Made by a program: the position numbers and the translations under genes
Notes under the pieces: generated by a model
What the model saw: the letters and a program-made list of their open reading frames with translations, nothing else
Databases searched by the model: none
Told to the model about the DNA's origin: nothing
NCBI RefSeq assembly: GCF_901709675.1
Contig: NC_051094.1
Location: 3,809,001 to 3,873,000, forward strand
DNA length: 64,000 bases
Reading direction: 5' to 3'
DNA from: Syngnathus acus
Taxonomy: Eukaryota > Chordata > Actinopteri > Syngnathiformes > Syngnathidae
Part shown: in pieces, positions 42,137-63,960 of the stretch
How positions within the stretch are numbered: position 1 is the stretch's first letter
How the letters are laid out: every line of letters begins with the position of its first letter

Positions 42137-42315
42137 GAAGGCGACCGTTTGACGCTCCAAACATTGTTCGGTAGTTATTCGTAGTCGTTTTTACATTTGG
42201 AAAAATGACTTAAATAGTCCGGGAGTGATGCTTTTTTATATAGAAAATAATATCGGAAGTTGTTTCTTTTGGTAAAACGTGTAATAACGTTGAGGTTTTT
42301 TTACATTGGGCAAGA

Positions 42316-45300
42316 ATGAGAACGAGACATTCTCCTCCCGTCCACGTCCATGTAGTGGAGAGCACACCGGTGCACGTTCACATGAGAAGGAGCCCTATCA
42401 GGACCTCGCAGGTGAATACTCGTACCTCGAGTTTGTTTTCTTTCCCACACAAACTTGCATTAAGGTATAGTTTGTTAATGCACAGACCATGTAGTCTATA
42501 TGGTAGACTCGTCTAGTACTAAGCTTAGACTAATACTATACAAAACTATGCAATGATAGAGTGGGGTTCTTAGATCCTGGGGGACCCCGAGGATCAGGAT
42601 TGACTAGGACTGAAGACCCCTGGTCTAGACTATTACTGTAGAGATGAACATGGTACTCATAGATTAGACCATGGACTTTAATCAACAATTACTCTCCTAA
42701 ACTGTGGTTGTATTTGTTGTACAGGAGAGGAGTAGCGATGTTCAGCCGAGAGGGGATCGTGGGAGATCTACCGGTCGAGCCCCTTGGATCCCTCCCGGAA
42801 TCTCATCTTGCAGACGAGAGCAGGTCCCTATTTTATTTTGTGTAAACATTGGTATATTGTATGATGTTTGTCTTATTTGTCTTGTGCTTTTATTTCCAGA
42901 GAAGCCGAGTGCAGTCAGATAATGTCCGGCGGGAAAGTGATGAGCAAGACGATGACACCACGATACTGAGGAAGAACCTCAGCCTGCTGCTCAAAGAGCA
43001 AGGAAACAGCCAGCGTTCGAACAAGTAACATGCAAAAAACAATACACCCACTTACTCGAGTCGAGTCAAATTTATTTATACAGCCCTTAATCACAGAAAC
43101 ATCTCAAAGGGCTGCAGTAGACTATGAATGTACTGCACCGGACTACGCTAGGCTAGCCAATGCTACTACTACACGAATCTATGCTTGGCTGGATTATTGT
43201 TATAGTACACGAAATCTTTTTAATAATACAAGTACGTAATAGAAGTGTGCTAGCTCTGGACGAGTTTTTGTGTGCATGTCAGAGGACAGGTCCCGCCCTC
43301 GGAGACGGAGGTCCTGCTGCGGGCCCTGGTGGAGGCGGAAGTGGATGGCGTGGCGGTAGCCAATCAACTTGCCTCTTTCAAGGAAACCCTGGACGGCCTG
43401 GCTAAGGTAATTTGTCATCCGACTTGTCCATGGCAGTTGACCTTTTCATCTTGACATCACACGGACTTCCAGGTGTCACTAGCAAACCCTTCTATTGCAT
43501 TTGATCAAGGTAGAGTCATTGAGAAAACAGGATAAACACCTTGAATAATAATTTCTTCTCGACTGCACTAGTTGAAAAATGTGACTTCCAAATGTAAAAT
43601 GTCTTCAGAGTGTGGGATCCTAATTGACATTTCAACGGGTAATATGGTCACTCACTTTCTGCCACCCGAAAGTATCTTGGCACCTTTTGTTTACAAACAT
43701 TTTGGAAAGGTCTATATGTGGGTGGTGGCAGCTGACACTAACAAGATGGAGGTGGACTTCGCAGGACAAGCGTCCGTCCAAGCTTCAGATGTCCACACTC
43801 GCACGGCATCGTCAGCTTCTCATGGAGAGGATGGAGATTTTTGACAACACCAATCACAGCCTCAGGGACCTCCTCAGAGACTGGAGCCATCGGCAGGTAC
43901 AAGGAAGGACCATGGGTGTCAAACTCAAGGCCCGGGGACCAGATACGTCATTTTATGGCCCGCCAAGACAAATTGCGCATGGACTCCATGTGTCAATTAT
44001 CGAAAATGAGTTTGATATGCTATCCTATTGCAAGACATGACTAAATTATGATAAACTAGTATTTTGTAATTCATTCAAGTCTTACTGACTATGCTTGTTG
44101 ACAAGACTTGTACGAGTACAGTACTACTGTTGCTTTTTCTTTCTCTTTTTAGCAGAGCGAAGCAGAGAGACACTCTGACGAGAACGAAGGCTTCAAGAGG
44201 AGGCTGGCCGAAGTTGAGGCTGAGAATATAGTGAGCATCTATCATTATAATCATAACACAATCACAACTTTAAATATAATCACCACAATTGCCATCAGCT
44301 CAAGGATGACAATCTTGTTGGATGGAATTTGTTAAGAGAATAGATTTTTGGATGTTTTTGTGTCTTCTAGAGACTTGTGTCCAAGCTTTGCAGCAAGGAG
44401 AAAGAAGCTTCCCAGCTTACAGAGTCTTTGGAATTTGAGAAGGTGGGCAATTGCCGCAACTTAGCAAATGCTGTTGTACTTGTCAGATCTGACAGACAGC
44501 CTTCATAAATAAAAATAGAAGAAGAATTCTTACATTTCAACGGCTCTGCTGACTGCTTACTAGTTACAATCAATTCCGCAGCTCGTGTTTATTTCTCTCT
44601 GTCTTCCATGTCAGGACCACGCCAAGACTACAGAGGAGCTTTCTAGAATCTTGTCGTCTACTCGAGACCATTTGGAATCTCAGCTGAGTCGACTACAGGC
44701 AGAAAAAGTCACAATGGCCGCTCAGCTGCAGGTCCACTTTGCATTCAAGTTTGACATATTAATCTGAATTTAGTGCAACTATAAATCTGGTTACAGACTG
44801 GACAAGACTAGAACAGGCTATGCTCATTCAACTAACCTACCCCGTCCTAGACTATGACAGCGTAAACTGTGTGACAAAAACTAAACCCTGTCTAAATCAG
44901 CGTCTGCAGCAGACTTACGAGCAACGACGGGAAAACGACGACGAGGCGGCCCTGGCGTTGCTTACCCGCCATGCCGAGCGGGCCGAAGAGGCGTCCAGGC
45001 AGATGGCAGCCAGACTTCAGGAGAAGGTACACAAAACGAGGTGACTCGACTACGATAGACCGGAGAGACTACAAGAGAGGGTACTTGAAAAAATGGGAAT
45101 GACCTCAGAACGAAAGAACCGCCTGTTGTTGTTGAAGGAGTCGCAGTTGGCGCAAGCGTTGTCCACGTGTAGCGAGCTACGCCTGCGCATCTCGAAGGAG
45201 GCCACGGCCAGAAGTCAGCTGGAGGACAACGTGGCTGCGCTCCAATTGTGAGTCCAAGCAATGTCATACCACGTCAGGCCATGTTTTATTGGACCAGATT

Positions 45301-47477
45301 ATTCAATATCCAGACTATGTTGGATTGCGACAGACTTTTGAGACTTTACAATATGAAAAGTAAGTAGACAAGACTTAACTATTACCATACTCAACTATGC
45401 TGGGCTACATTATTAAGCTAGGCACACACGCCAGACCAAGCGAGACGAGACTATGACTGTGTCTTTTCCCAGGCAGGTGAGCGAGTGGAACGCTCAGCAC
45501 CACGTGGCTGACGAGCGGAGTCGCGGCGAAAGAGAGGAGCTCCGTAACCAACTCCACCATCTAAGCGCCCAGAACACCGCCTTGACGTTAGACAAAGTGT
45601 CTTTGCAGGTATAGGACATCGCAATCAATCTTAGCAAGTTCCGCAGGTGAGCGGTTGGGTTTTCTTTTCAAGGCGCAGCTGACATCCAGCGAGGAGAAAG
45701 TGCGAGTCGCTCAAGAGGAAACACTGCAGCTTAGGACATCGTACAATAAACGGGAAGTCGTGTTGGACAAATACAAGAGAAAGGTACGCTACATTGAGCT
45801 GCAATAGTTGCATGTAGCTAAGCTAAGGAATGGAGTATCTATCACAACTATCAGCCTCTGACAAAGTAGATTTAAAGTGTCAATGGGCCAGAACATACCA
45901 GATAGGCCAAACTGGATGCTTTGTCGGCCAGGCTCAGCAGGCAGATCTGGAGCGTGAGGAGCAGCGTCTGAAGATGAACGAGGCCCAACTGAAGGCTCAG
46001 GAGGCTACGGCCGCACGGGAGCGGGAGCATGAGCAGCTGAGGAAGGAGCTGCTACGCCTGCGACAGCTAGAAACGCTTCCCGAGCGACTCCGCCGCAGTG
46101 AGGATCAGCTGGCGCAGGCGCAGCAGGAGGCCGACGCTCACCAGAGGAGGAACCTGGAGCACAACACCACCCTTGCTGAAGTTAGACACAAGGTAGCATC
46201 ACTTAAGATTTATCGGTCTTATTTTGGACTTTCTAGATCTTCCTGTGGCTGTTTTTCTCTCTTTGTGTGCTCGGGTTTTTCCGTGGAAGTCTCGATTTTT
46301 AATTGGGTGCTTCAGATCTTTCCGTGTATGTCATAGCCCTCTGGATGTCAAAAAAACTTCTTTGGTTTAGATGGTGTACATGTACATTTTTTTTTTCCCG
46401 TGTTGCTTTTAAGGTGGAACAACAAGGTTCTCAACTTGAGGCGTTCCAGCGTAGGAACATGTTGCTCCTGGAGGAGAACAACGTCCTCAAAGAGAAGATA
46501 ATCAACCTGGAAAGGTAACAGCAACTTGCTACTGCCATTTCCCATCACCATCTGATACCTTTTAAGTCCTTCAGTCTTACTTGTGTGGAATCTCTGGATC
46601 CTACCGTTTACTTTCAGGCTCGTGACCCTTTACTACCTTTTTGAGTAGTAATGAAAATAATGTAAATAAAATAATAATTTTGGTGAATACATTTAAGTAG
46701 TAGAGGAAGTAGTAAAAAAAAAACCATTCAAAATTAGGTTCAGTGGGGGGAAAAAGGCAACCTACCCCCCCAAATAAAATAATGAATGAGCTACGTTAGC
46801 GTGCCAACATTAATTTAGTACCAGAACATCTGCTCCTGACTACAGTATGGAATTACAAACAAAAAATGGTGTGTGTCTGCAGGAAGCTGGAGTCCATGCG
46901 TGTGGAGAACAAGGAGATGTGCGAGGCGCTCACCCTGAAGGAGGTCAGCGTGCTTAGCGTGGAGCAACAGCTAGATCAGAAAAGCCACGAGAACGCCGTC
47001 CTGGCCCAGCAGCTGCAGCAAACCCTGGACGACGCCCAGCAGCAGGCCCGCCAAAGCGTGGAGAGAGTCCTGGACAAGGAGCGCAGGTCACAGTCCAAAG
47101 CCCTGGACCTGCAAGAACAACTGAGTCGGGCCGAGGCCCAGCTCAGTCAGCTGCATCGCAGCAAGGAAGAGGTGACCTTGACGCTCGTGATCCAGGTCCT
47201 GTTAAAATAGTTGTCGAGGGAGTCCACAATGTCATATAAAAGTATCGGTAGTTGACCCAGTTGTCAAGTTAGTTTTTTAACTGTTTAATTAGGGGTAGTT
47301 GTGAAGATCATTTTCAAAATCATTCTGCAGATGGAGCGTCGCTTCCAGAACCAGCTAAAGAACCTGAAGGAGCGTCTGGACCAGGCGGACCAGACCAACC
47401 GCAGCCTGCAGAACTATGTGCGGTTCCTTAAGACCTCCTACGGGAACGTCTTCGGAGAGCCGTTCCTCCCCAGCTGA
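42316..47477 (+). CDS. odf2: Outer dense fiber protein 2 (cenexin-like centrosomal coiled-coil protein)
   Basis: Sixteen exons: 42316-42411, 42725-42823, 42900-43024, 43283-43406, 43765-43896, 44156-44230, 44371-44442, 44615-44731, 44901-45026, 45138-45247, 45473-45608, 45673-45783, 45941-46192, 46414-46514, 46883-47171, 47331-47477; all phases agree; about 703 aa. ODF2/cenexin builds mother-centriole distal and subdistal appendages and sperm-tail fibres. The protein is coiled coil almost throughout after a proline-rich head (APWIPPG). Family signatures are LVEAEVDGVAVANQ, TNHSLRDLLRD, LPERLRRSEDQLAQ and the C-terminal NYVRFLKTSYGNVFG. The N-terminal coiled coil is shorter than in mammals (about 830 aa). 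Exons 6 and 13 have alternative AG acceptors that add only a few residues. A poly(A) signal is at 47523. It is tail to tail with ptges2. Confidence 0.92.
43064..43115 (+). repeat. Teleost repeat fragment in an odf2 intron
   Basis: AAATTTATTTATACAGCCC followed by ACATCTCAAAGGGCTGC is a familiar fragment of a dispersed fish repeat. It lies between odf2 exons 3 and 4. Confidence 0.6.
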
Positions 47478-48136
47478 CGGCAAAAACTTCCACTCGACTT
47501 CTCCTCTTTGCTCTCAATCGCAAATAAACGTGTTTGGACGTGCCACACTATTTCATTTGCGGTGATTTCCTTCCAAACTTTTGAAGTTGATCCACAGGAA
47601 CTGAGTGATGAGCTACCTTGTTTTGATTGGATGGAGGTGCTGAGGAGAAAAAGACCAATCAGAGGTGCGTTTGTGCTTATTTAGTTCAATTGTGTTCTAT
47701 TTTGGTTTTGATGAACTTATTTTGTGTAACTCAAAGTTGACACAACACAAGAGCCAACAATACAAAATAATCGAATAAAATCACATTTTTTGTCTTCATT
47801 GCAAGTCCACGCACGAATCCTGTATTTCAAGCACATTTGATTGAATTTTGAAATGGTTTTATTTCTTTTTTACTTTCAGACAAACACCATCTGAAGAAGG
47901 CGCGTCACCATCCTGCATCCCGGAAGCGCAACACAAGAATAAGTTAACACTTTTTCTTTTTTTGTGACCCGTTAAGGGAACCATTCACAACGGGGTCATT
48001 CAGATTAACAGTAAAAACCCATTGCATACTGCATTAAATATTGCCCGTGGCCGCAATATTGCAGAGGAAAAACGGCAGGATCACATGAGCGTCCAACAGT
48101 CCCCGCAGTTTTGGCGTCTTTTGACGAACAATACAG

Positions 48137-51493
<3,357 letters not shown>

Positions 51494-52619
51494 GTTAAAT
51501 TGTTGACTTTACATAAAGTCCCAGAATGCACTGCAATCGAATTCCTCACGAGTTGGATTGTCATCCAGTCGAAGCTCCGCCCATCTGTGACATCATTGCG
51601 TACTTTACGCAGTTTTTTCACGTAACCGTCGGTACATTGAGACAATTATGCAACTATTTGTGTAAATTAAACACTATATGCACAAAGGAGCCAGACATAT
51701 CATCGCAGTTCAGCACCCACGGATTCATAATTTTGTGGATTTATTTAAATTGCTCCACCGCACTTGTAGAATTTCCCCGCTTATTCAACAATGTTGATAA
51801 TTTTGATGACCACTACATATACACATAAACACATATCCTTATACCGCTGATTGACAGGATAAAGCGGTGCGTTCATGCTACTCCGAATTTTCTACACATT
51901 GTATGGACGCGCTCGGGCTTCGTGTGCGACGTTCACGAGCATCGTTAACGGCGGCTTCCTGTCACGAAAGCAGTGATTCGCCTCCGCCTTCCCCAGCATC
52001 CATTAAAGCATCCGCGGTCGCGCACGCATCGCCGCATCCAGTGGGGGCGACTACTCGTCAGCGGGGATGATGACTACGACGGTGATGATGATGGAGGTTT
52101 GGTGTGGAGAACCCACGCAGGAGGACATCTTTTCCCCCCCGCCGCTGATGTCGTGTTGTTTTCGGATGACAGCGGGAGGAGACAAATAAACACCATCGCT
52201 TGCTCTTTAGCCAGCTAACGACGCTAAGCTATCCCTTTAGCTGTTTTTTTACTTTTCGCCCCCCCCCCCCCCCTCTCCAATGTGGAGACATGCTAGCGGC
52301 GAAGAGGACATTTAAACACGGTAGCTGTCGATTAGCATCACGGCTAGGCTAGTTAGCTCGCCCCCCCTTTCTTTCCGTGAGGATGCTAACCGAGGGCAGC
52401 GACTGACTGTCTGACTGGCCGAATGAAGGTGCGCCTCAACACACTCATGAAGGTCATGACAGCGAGAGAATGATCATGCTGGAAAAACAGGTAGGATGCG
52501 AAAAATGGTACATTTTGTCCCTGAAAGTACCCCTGGAGCCAGGGCTCATTTGCATGTAGCATATCACCTGTGACCGCTGACTGCTTTGAAAAAAAATTAC
52601 ATTCTGTCACCTAATCATA

Positions 52620-53150
52620 TTTTTTTCCCCATGTATTTTCATGCAGAGACCCTGCTTAGTAGTTGTGAAAGTAGATCTGAAATGTGTTGGTCTGCGATCG
52701 TTTCCGACAACAAATGGTTCTATCAGTCAAACCCCCTTTCATACAGAGATGCTACAAAATAATCACACCTAAAAGTAGATCTGCCTTTGCCTTGTACACA
52801 GAGCCCAGCAGTTGTTTACATGGTGGTATCAGTCATGGACACCTTTCTCCTAGAGATCCTGTGAAAAGCCGTAATCTGCTGTTCTTAGTTTTTCTGCACA
52901 GAACCCAGCAATGGCGCTGTCAGTCTAAACCTTTTTCACACAGAAATGCCCAAACATTCGCCACACCTAGAAGTAGATGCAATATTTGTCTGCCTTTGGC
53001 TTTTACACCAAACCCGATGATTGTTTGCAATGATACATGATGGTTTTAGTTGTGGATGCCTTTCTCAAAGAGATCCCGAAAAGTAGTCGTAAAAGTAGAT
53101 CTGAAATTTGTTTGGTTTTTTACACAAAGCCCAGTGATGTTTTCATCACT
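52620..53150 (+). repeat. Degenerate tandem array of about 100-bp units
   Basis: About five imperfect units contain AAAGTAGATCTG, TACACAGAGCCCAGCA, TGGTATCAGTCATGGAC and CTTTCTC...AGAGATCC in the same order. Units begin near 52660, 52770, 52880, 52970 and 53090. No gene is supported from 51494 to 54900. ORFs crossing the array reflect the repeat. Confidence 0.65.
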
Positions 53151-53171
53151 GCAAGGCAATGGCTGGTATTG

Positions 53172-53681
53172 CGCTGCATTCAAGGAAGGTTGGAAGTCGG
53201 ATTTATCTCACTCGGTTTTTCACAGTTCTGACCTCAAAGCGTTGGAGGCAAATGTAAACAACAAAATGGCTGATTCCTGCACATTGTTTTTCTCGGTCAT
53301 TGCAACACACTTTAACCTCCAACAAACCTTCTTTATAATTGCCCTAATTTATATGAATACATCTATACCATATCCACAAACAATTTAATTCATTACACCA
53401 AATAACTTCATTTAAGTGGATAGCGGCAGACAGTACAAATCACGTTGTCTTATAAGAAGTTATTTTGAATAACTAAATTGATGTCAGCTAAGTTTTGCCA
53501 TTCATGGACTGCGTCCTCGGGAGTTCGCCATTGTCGTGTGACGTCACATTCTAGTCCGTCTAAGAACTCGGGGGTCCTTTTATTTTTTCGACTTTGCAAC
53601 TTGGACCTCCCAGTTCAGAAGTGCATTTTTCCAAGTTGGAAGTCAGAAAAGTCAGACTTCCCACTTTCCTCGAATGCAGCA
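53172..53681. mobile_element. MITE-like non-autonomous DNA transposon
   Basis: The left end CTGCATTCAAGGAAGGTTGG (53174) is matched in inverted orientation by the right end, which on the minus strand reads CTGCATTCGAGGAAAGTGGG (from 53679); similarity continues for about 30 bases. The interior has no coding capacity. I recall this type of end from fish MITEs but cannot assign a family, and no clear target-site duplication is visible. Confidence 0.6.
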
Positions 53682-54539
53682 GAAATCTCACCGTAGGCCG
53701 ATCCAGCTTTCCACTGTTAAACATTTCACACAGACAAAGTCCTGTCACCCGGAGTCCGGAAATATGCTAGTCGACATCCAATTTGAGTGGTGCCGTGCCA
53801 AGTCACTGGTTAGACTTCAATTGCACTAACTTGTAAGTTGTATTAATATTTTTACTGCCAGTGAGTCCGCAGGCAGTGGTTACCGCTGCTGCTGGTTGCG
53901 ATGACAACAGCATTCATGTGTGGATCGTCCTCCGCGACGCGGCTAGCATCATTAGCACATGAATGGTAGCTCAATGGTCTCTTTGTTCCCACGTGCTGGC
54001 GTCAAACATGGCCGCCCACCACCAGCGTCCAGGACCAAGAGAAGCAAAAGGCGGGCGAGGTGGTGACCCGTCGCCCCCATCAGACCAGCTGGCAACGTGC
54101 TTGTGGAAAAAAAACATACACAGTGAGACGCGCAAGTTTTTTGGAGGATATTTGAAAGCTTAAATTGAAACCCTAAGCTTGGCTTGAAACCCTACTTTGA
54201 AACCGAGGTGTCCTGCTGCAAATAGCGAGGCAGCAGAAGGTTTAACGCAGTTCATAAATCAGCTTGATTGTTTGGCCACACAAAGAGCAGCTTTCACACT
54301 CACTTCCTGCATTGCTGCAAAACGAGACAAATGCCAAATAACAACAACATGGTCACCTGAGCCCAAAAAAGATATAAAAATCTTCCTCACTTTACGCTTC
54401 ACAAAACGCCGATAATTTGGATTCCATCAAAACGGACATTACCGTGTGTCAATTACCTGCGCGTGACTTTGTGTAAACAGGAAGCAGACCACCTCGCCGC
54501 CGCCCCCCCTTTGATTGAATGGCGGTGAGGCGCCGTGGC

Positions 54540-54760
54540 AACAGAGGACAGCATTCCAGCAGGTGGCTAGGAGAGAGACAGAGGGAGAGAGAGAGAGCGA
54601 GAGAAGCCATGAATGAGATGGAGGGAGGAAAAAGGGATTGAGGTAGCAACAAAGGGAGGTGGAGAGAAAAAAGGGAGACAGAGGGTGAGCAAAAGAGGAA
54701 GAGAGAAAGAGAAAAGAGTAGCAGAGCTGCAGCAGAATCAGAACCGCCACAATCAGTCAG
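54540..54760 (+). repeat. Purine-rich (GA)n low-complexity stretch
   Basis: About 200 bases are dominated by GAGAGAGA and GGGAGG, with few pyrimidines. It lies just upstream of a candidate ralgds alternative first exon and may belong to its promoter or 5' UTR. Confidence 0.7.
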
Positions 54761-54909
54761 TGTGGATGTGAATACCGGCCGCGCCACTGCACAGAGGCAA
54801 CGTGTGGCCGAGGAGCGGACCCGGCACTAGTGGGGTGGCACTAGTGGACCGGGTCTGGTAGAGCGAGACCAGCAGAGCGGTACTAGGGTGCGGTTGACGC
54901 AGCAACAAT

Positions 54910-55005
54910 ATGGAGGAGCGCTTCTACGTGCCGCGAGTGTTGGCGCAGCAGCCCGCCGCCATGATGGGCGTGTTACACCTGCCCACATACCTCGTGGACC
55001 AGCTG
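54910..55005 (+). CDS. Candidate alternative first coding exon of ralgds
   Basis: An ATG at 54910 opens 32 codons (MEERFYVPRVLAQQPAAMM...) ending exactly at a phase-0 donor CAGCTG|GTGAGG. The first shared ralgds exon (57776) also starts in phase 0, so splicing would give an in-frame protein lacking the 57142 exon. The upstream sequence is GC-rich and promoter-like. RALGDS is known to use alternative N-termini, but I do not recognise this peptide. It could instead belong to another gene or be chance. Confidence 0.4.
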
Positions 55006-55129
55006 GTGAGGGCGCCACCGCCGTTATGTTTATATGCGCGCCCGGCAAAGTCTCGATAGCCACCTCGTTCATGAGGGTGTCAAGTAAGTAAGCACGTTTG
55101 CTTCCTCGCACTTTTACGTCTCAATCCTG

Positions 55130-55440
55130 GTTCGGTAGGCTTTCAAGCTGTTAGGCTTTCAAGTTAAGGTTTCCAATAAGGGTTTCGGTCAGATCTAGGC
55201 TTTCAAAACTTTGGTTGGAATGTCAAATTAAGGTTTCAAGATAGGATTAGGATTTCAAATCAAGGGTTTCATCTTCAAGTTTAGGTTTCAAAGGAGGGTC
55301 TGAACTAGATCATCTTAAAAGTTTCAGGCAGGATTAATTGGGGGTTGGGTTAGGGCTTTGAATATTTTCAGACAGGTTTAGCTTTCAAAGTAAGGAAGGC
55401 CTCAATACCTGGGCGAAGCCTTCAAGTCAGGCTGAAGGTT
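55130..55440 (+). repeat. Degenerate AGGTTTCAAA-type tandem repeat
   Basis: Short units such as GGCTTTCAAGTTAAGGTTTC and AGGATTTCAAATCAAGGGTTT recur about a dozen times with 20-30-base spacing. It lies within the presumed first intron of ralgds. The interval 55440-57100 shows no supported exon. Confidence 0.6.
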
Positions 55441-57141
55441 TACGCAATGTGTGCGTGATTTGTCTGTAGCTGGTCGCGCCTTTGCCCGCTTTCATGTGCC
55501 GCATGTCGGAGAAGACGCAAGAACCTTCCCACGCCCCGTTAGGGCCCGGCTTTCGTTTCTCGTCATCCGTGTCGACCTGGCGGTTAGCTTCCGGGCCAAC
55601 AGGCTTCATCCTGGCAGGAGTTCTTTCAAGTCTCTGCAAGTTAATTTTTTCCCAGTGTTGTTCCTACGCTTGTTGACACAGCTGCAAAAGCAAACATGCG
55701 GCAAGAGCGAGCGTGCCCGCCTGGGCTTTTGCCCCACTTTTTAAGGAGGCGCCGCAGCAACAGCGCTGGGCAGGTGGCGGCCGACCTCCTTCGGGGTTCG
55801 GAGATGGGGAGCTGGAGCCGCTGGACTTGCGGACTGCTGGTCCGATCGGTGGGAAACTTTGACGGGAACGCAACACAGGTCGGGCTCGCTTTGGTAAAAC
55901 GCGGAGAGATGTCCATGTTAGATCACAATTAAAAAACAGAAAAAAAGAGGGGGGGGGTCCCCCAGTTTTAACACTCTTGGCTGTCAAACAAGTGTAAAAA
56001 GAAGTCACTTGTCACATAGCACAACAGCAAGAGCAACAAAGTGTTCTTGGATTTGAACTACTGATCTGTTGTTTGTTTTTCACAACCTGGTTTAGCATAC
56101 ACATGTTGCGTTTCAACGTGATTCCTTTCTACCTCTTTTTATCATTCATTTTAGTGCACAAGTGAGAGTATTGCTCTATTCTATTGACTATATCTACCGT
56201 TAATAATGTAATGAAAATATAGTTGTAGTTTTTGAAGTATGAGAATAAAGTCAGATTTATTCTCAAGAAACAAAAGTCACATTTTTCTTAAAGGGGAATC
56301 CAACTCAAAAGTTGTCTTGCTAATCCAGATTTGCCCAAAATGTACAAAGAACACATTGGCCACTTGAGATTTGCAAACAATATAGTATAAAAATATATAT
56401 AATATGTTTCTGGGCACTGTCGGCCATAGTGGTTGAACCGACGAATCGCCATGTCAACTCAAGCACCGTGCAAATCCAATGATGATTATTATTAACCATC
56501 AATTTTTGTATTCATCGTCACCTTTTTGATTAATTAGAACTGTTTTATGTTTTTGTTGCTATACTACCTGAAATTACCTATATATTTGTATTTTTAGTTT
56601 TGTATTTTGTATTATGTAATTTGTATAACTGTTTGATTATTTTGAGTCAGTTCAGGTTTAAATTTATAGCAAAATATATCGCAAAAAAAAACATATATAC
56701 TAAACCAGCAATGGCTCTATTCCATCGTTTTCAACTAATATTACATTTTGTGTTCTTTCAAAATATATCTTTCATTTATTTTGCCATTAGGGAATAAAAC
56801 TGGTGCAAACATGTGGCACAATTGCAAGTCTTAGTGCAGTGAAACTGCGAATGGCTCATTTAAATCAGTTAATGTAATTAAATAACTTACAAAAAGACCT
56901 AATGTCTGTTTAACGCGCAATTACATTATTAGCGTTAACGTTCAAAATCTCCGATGGCCGTGAAGACATCGTGCTTCTGTGGGCGTGGTTAGAAAAATTC
57001 CCGTCTGAGTCACGATTCCCGTAAACGCATCATCTTCATCGTCATCATCTTTATCCTTGTTGCCGAACGACGATAAACGTCCGCTGGTCAGTCGCTTCCA
57101 AGCGAGCGAACCAAACCGCCCAAGATGTCGCTTTATCCGCG

Positions 57142-63470
<6,329 letters not shown>

Positions 63471-63559
63471 GAGCGCGAGAGAGCGCCACCAGGAGCACCT
63501 TAGCACTTAGTTTGACCTCGGGAAGCTCTGGACCTCATTTTGCGGGCCAAGCCAGGAAA

Positions 63560-63960
63560 GCCGTCGCACTTTGGATGCTTTTTTTTTCTTTTTTTCTTAA
63601 ACAGCATCCTGGCCTTGTGTTGACGCATGGTCAAACAAACATTGTCCCATGGATAGGATGTCGTTGCACTTTTGAAATTGTTTTTTTTTTACAACATTCT
63701 AGTCCTTGATGATGACACATGGGCAAAAGGATGTTGTCCCGTGGGTAGGATCCAGATGTCTGGGATGCCCACTGGTGACACATGGGCAAACGATCTGTTT
63801 TTTTTTTCACAGCAACCTGCCGATGCTCTGGATTGACAAATGGATCTTGTCCCGTGGGAGGGATCTATATGTTCCTCACGGTCATTGCGCTGATACGTGG
63901 GCAAAACAGATGACGTCTGGTGTGCCGGATGCCCCACCCCCACCCCACTGCCAGTGTTCT
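63560..63960 (+). repeat. Degenerate tandem repeat in the ralgds 3' UTR
   Basis: Three to four imperfect copies of about 100-130 bases share GACACATGGGCAAA, TTGTCCCGTGGGTAGGATC and a poly-T run followed by ACA. Copies start near 63580, 63670 and 63770, with a partial one near 63890. The array begins about 100 bases after the stop codon. Confidence 0.65.

Noticed and set aside
43624-44040. 138-codon single frame as a separate gene
   Set aside because: Its middle is odf2 exon 5 (43765-43896) flanked by intron; the rest has no family features.
55427-56008. Several frames of 60-114 codons on both strands
   Set aside because: They lie in the presumed first intron of ralgds, show no consistent splice sites and code low-complexity sequence.
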